DNA from: JACSRF01 sp963695505
Lineage (GTDB): Bacteria > Chloroflexota > Anaerolineae > Promineifilales > Promineifilaceae
DNA: 64,000 bases
NCBI GenBank assembly: GCA_963695505.1
Contig: CAVOGX010000011.1
Location: 248,001 to 312,000 of the forward strand
Reading direction: 5' to 3'
The notes beneath the pieces were generated by a model. It saw only the letters and a list, made by a program, of their open reading frames with translations, had not been told where the DNA came from and made no database searches. A program made the translations under genes and the position numbers. Shown one piece after another: positions 61,680-64,000 of the stretch. Position 1 is the stretch's first letter. Every line of letters begins with the position of its first letter.

Positions 61680-62768
61680 TTACAGCTGAAACTCCACCAC
61701 AATCGCGGTAATATTATCATACCCCCCCGCGTCCATTGCGGCATCCATCAAATCGCCCGCAAGTTCATCAACTGGCTTGTCCTGTTTTAAGATCATGCCA
61801 ATTTCATATTCGGGAACCAGGCCCGCGACGCCATCTGTGCAAAGCAGCAGTTTTCCCTTTTTAGGGAGCCGCCTGGTGTATGTATCAACAACAAGATCTT
61901 CGCCCTGGCCAACGGCGCGCAACAAAACATGGCGGTATTGGTAAAAAGTAGCTTCTTCAGCGGAAAGCTGTCCAACGTCCTGCAAGCGCTGCACCAGGGA
62001 GTGATCGGTGGTTATCTTCTCTAGTTTATCGTTTTGCCACAGGTATAGGCGTGTATCGCCTACGTGGGCCACGTACAAGCGGCTGCCCAATACCAGGGCA
62101 ACCGTTAGTGTCGTGCCGCTGTCCGCCTCATCGGTAGGATCAAATACAGCTTTATGGGCAGCCTCCACGGCCTTTTCCATCACTTCCTGGATAGGCAAGG
62201 CATTAGGCACTCCTTCCACCTGCAGCAAAGGCATGTAAACCCGATCTATGATGTGTTTGGCAGCGACTCGCGAAGCTGTTTTACTGGCTATGTGCCCATT
62301 CTTGTGTCCGCCCATTCCATCAGCTACGATGTAAAGCCCGAAAGGCAGAAGGGGAAAATGGCCGCCAGTTTCAGATGTGAAAACCAGGCAGGAATCTTCG
62401 TTGCGGTCGCGCACGGCACCGACAGCACAACGCTTGGCAACGTGCATGGTTTGCTCGCCTGTTGCACTTGCCTTGGTGCGTGCCAGACCAAGCAGCGGGT
62501 TATCAATTTCTTGCGGGGGCTCAAGAGCGGCCGTTTCTAATGATACCGTGTCCTCTGAATCCACCTCACCCGTGTCCACTTTGCTCACAAAAACTTCCTC
62601 GCCAACCCCGATGGCGTCTTTATTTTCAGGAACGGCCGTTGCCTCACCCGCTTTTGCTAAGTGCTCCACCTTTCTTTCTTCCACAGGGGCTGGCTTTGCC
62701 TCAAATGGCGTCGCAAGTTCTTCTTCTTGCTCTATGTCATCGTTTGGTTCTTCTGTCACTTCATTCAT
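61680..62768 (-). CDS. PP2C-family Ser/Thr protein phosphatase
   Basis: A 362-residue protein. The first about 105 residues are acidic, low in structure and probably a linker or target of phosphorylation. The PP2C domain follows with all metal-binding motifs: GAVRDRNEDSCLV, YIVADGMGGHKNG, SGTTLTVALV, AHVGDTRLYLW, LLLCTDGVAGLV and GGYDNITAIVV. It should reverse phosphorylation by the kinase expected just upstream. No membrane helix. 31 bp separates it from the VWA gene. Confidence 0.9.
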   Translation of the reverse strand: MNEVTEEPNDDIEQEEELATPFEAKPAPVEERKVEHLAKAGEATAVPENKDAIGVGEEVFVSKVDTGEVDSEDTVSLETAALEPPQEIDNPLLGLARTKASATGEQTMHVAKRCAVGAVRDRNEDSCLVFTSETGGHFPLLPFGLYIVADGMGGHKNGHIASKTASRVAAKHIIDRVYMPLLQVEGVPNALPIQEVMEKAVEAAHKAVFDPTDEADSGTTLTVALVLGSRLYVAHVGDTRLYLWQNDKLEKITTDHSLVQRLQDVGQLSAEEATFYQYRHVLLRAVGQGEDLVVDTYTRRLPKKGKLLLCTDGVAGLVPEYEIGMILKQDKPVDELAGDLMDAAMDAGGYDNITAIVVEFQL

Positions 62769-62858
62769 AATCTAATACCAATCTACTTTGCAATCAGTTT
62801 ATCAACCAACCACACCCACTGCCCGTTTTTAGAGTCTTTCGCTCCGGTACCGCCTGTC

Positions 62859-64000
62859 TCATACAGAAAAGGCATACAAGTGATGGTCTGTTGAACCAAT
62901 GTACATAACACCATCAGTAATGACAGGAGAAGAGATAATGGCCCCTCCCGATTCAAATTGCCAGCGCAGCTCGCCTCGCTTGGTCCCCACACAATAAACC
63001 ATGCCATCGGTAGAGCCAAAATAAACTGCATCATTTAAAACAACTGGCGATGAGGCCACCTGGCCTTTTGTATCAAAGGTCCAAACCTGGCGACCGCTGT
63101 CTAAATCAATTGCATACAGGCTGCCGTCTGAAGAGCCAATAAAAACCATGTAATCATGGATGCAAGGCGAAGAAATGATCGGGCGGCGGGCACGAAAACG
63201 CCAAATGGCCCACCCGGTTCCGGCATCTAAAGCATAAACCGTATTATCCACCGAGCCAACAACTAACAGATCTTCAAAGACAGCAGGGGATGATGTCACG
63301 GCACGTTTGGCCTGAAACTGCCATTTGGTTTTACCAGTTGCCAGTTCCAGACAAAACACGTAACCCCCTTCGGTTCCTAAAAAGACGTGCTCTTCGTCCA
63401 CAAACGGGGTGGAACGCACGGCGCTAAATGCATTTTGCTTCCAAATTTCTTTATTCGTGTTTACGTTGACAGCATATACATTGCCATCATCCGAGCCAAA
63501 AAAAGCGTGATCGAAGCGTACAACCGGTGAGGAGTAGATTGGTGCATTCGTGGAATATCGCCAATTCATCTTCCCGTTTTGCGCACTGATAGAATACAGG
63601 TAGCTGTCAGCAGATCCGACAAACACAGCTTCGTCGTAAATAAAGGGTGATGAGCCCAAGCCGTCTGAGGTCGGGAATTTCCAGACAAATTCGCCACTGT
63701 TGGCTGCCAGAGCATAAAGGTTGTTGTCGTAGGCGCTTACGTAAACCATGCCCCGCGCCACGGCCGCTTTGGAGCGGATTTCGTCTTCGCACTTGAAGGA
63801 CCACAGGGGTTTTACGGTGTTGACTTCGCGGTTTTTGACGGTGGTGGGGGCAACGGCCGTTCCTTCCGGGGCGCCAGAGGCAGCCGGGGAGTTGGCCGCA
63901 GCCATCATCTCCGCTATTTCCTGCGACGAAAGAAGCGCCGCCTGCGCGTCTGCCTTAGCCAAGGACTCCAAGGCTGCCTTCAAGGCCATGGCATTGGGAT
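62859..64000 (-). CDS. PQQ-like beta-propeller protein, probably the C-terminal part of a Ser/Thr kinase
   Basis: From about 63790 down, seven or eight PQQ/quinoprotein-like blades repeat: DNNLYALAANSGEFVWKFPT, DSYLYSISAQNGKMNWRYST, DNTVYALDAGTGWAIWRFRA, and the last ends HHLYAFSV. No PQQ-dependent dehydrogenase residues are seen, so it is likely a sensor or binding propeller. The frame has no good start; it continues through the window edge as PNAMALKAALESLAK, which looks like the C-terminal end of a bacterial Ser/Thr kinase domain. The kinase would lie outside the window and head this operon; that is inference. Confidence 0.7.
   Translation of the reverse strand, partial: PNAMALKAALESLAKADAQAALLSSQEIAEMMAAANSPAASGAPEGTAVAPTTVKNREVNTVKPLWSFKCEDEIRSKAAVARGMVYVSAYDNNLYALAANSGEFVWKFPTSDGLGSSPFIYDEAVFVGSADSYLYSISAQNGKMNWRYSTNAPIYSSPVVRFDHAFFGSDDGNVYAVNVNTNKEIWKQNAFSAVRSTPFVDEEHVFLGTEGGYVFCLELATGKTKWQFQAKRAVTSSPAVFEDLLVVGSVDNTVYALDAGTGWAIWRFRARRPIISSPCIHDYMVFIGSSDGSLYAIDLDSGRQVWTFDTKGQVASSPVVLNDAVYFGSTDGMVYCVGTKRGELRWQFESGGAIISSPVITDGVMYIGSTDHHLYAFSV

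Overview
The window is about 57% GC with dense, short-spaced operons. It looks like a draft chromosome segment of a Chloroflexota bacterium (Anaerolineae- or Ardenticatenia-like). This is inferred from gene content: BTAD/STAND regulators with TPR tails, LysW-like zinc ribbons, small secreted proteins ending in YLPLVxR-type tails, a SET-domain protein, and a kinase/PP2C/FHA/VWA signalling operon. There is no marker gene in the window to prove the placement. No rRNA, tRNA or CRISPR array was found.

Layout. 0-1.3 kb: lipid genes plsX and the start of fabF. 1.4-3.3 kb: an arsR-arsM-methyltransferase operon. 3.4-6.5 kb: small membrane proteins, a lipoprotein, gene remnants. 6.5-10.9 kb: an NmrA-like reductase with a small coupled partner, and a BTAD-AAA-TPR regulator broken by three lesions. 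11.2-15.7 kb: a SET-domain gene leading into a polyamine ABC operon (potD-potB-potC-smORF-potA). 15.7-27 kb: an accessory island with a REP-flanked RAYT transposase, a 5'-truncated RHS gene, a 2.8-kb serine-recombinase element, alternative RHS tips with neighbouring candidate immunity genes, and an IS element. 27-32.7 kb: a truncated STAND regulator, two LysW-like proteins and two-component genes. 33-35 kb: ssb and gdhA. 35-47.7 kb: DUF92, a badly frameshifted VIT/VWA protein, serine hydrolase, DinB, S9 peptidase, TPR protein, Sua5, ABC exporter, deoxynucleoside kinase. 47.8-56.4 kb: plsC, glcD-like oxidase, pentapeptide protein, methyltransferase, NYN-domain protein, PPOX-like protein, ubiX, YhaM-like nuclease. 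56.4-64 kb: one minus-strand operon, kinase(?)-PQQ / PP2C / J-like-VWA / zinc-ribbon-FHA / 79-aa protein / OmpR regulator / Rel.

Two things stand out. First, the 8-bp palindrome ACGGCCGT occurs about 74 times by hand count, where one or two are expected. It is read in all three codon phases inside genes, and is nearly absent from the toxin/immunity/IS segment, so it behaves like the cyanobacterial HIP1 motif. Second, the island is a polymorphic-toxin (RHS) tip array whose history can be read base by base. A recombinase element splits one RHS gene between NSP and TNLTDP, and an IS with 16-bp inverted repeats and a 5-bp target duplication splits the next toxin near its C-terminus; removing each restores a continuous reading frame.

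Several otherwise ordinary genes (ABC exporter, glcD, BTAD regulator, VIT/VWA protein, pfkB remnant) are interrupted by single-base indels. Some may be consensus errors of the assembly rather than biology; read data would decide.
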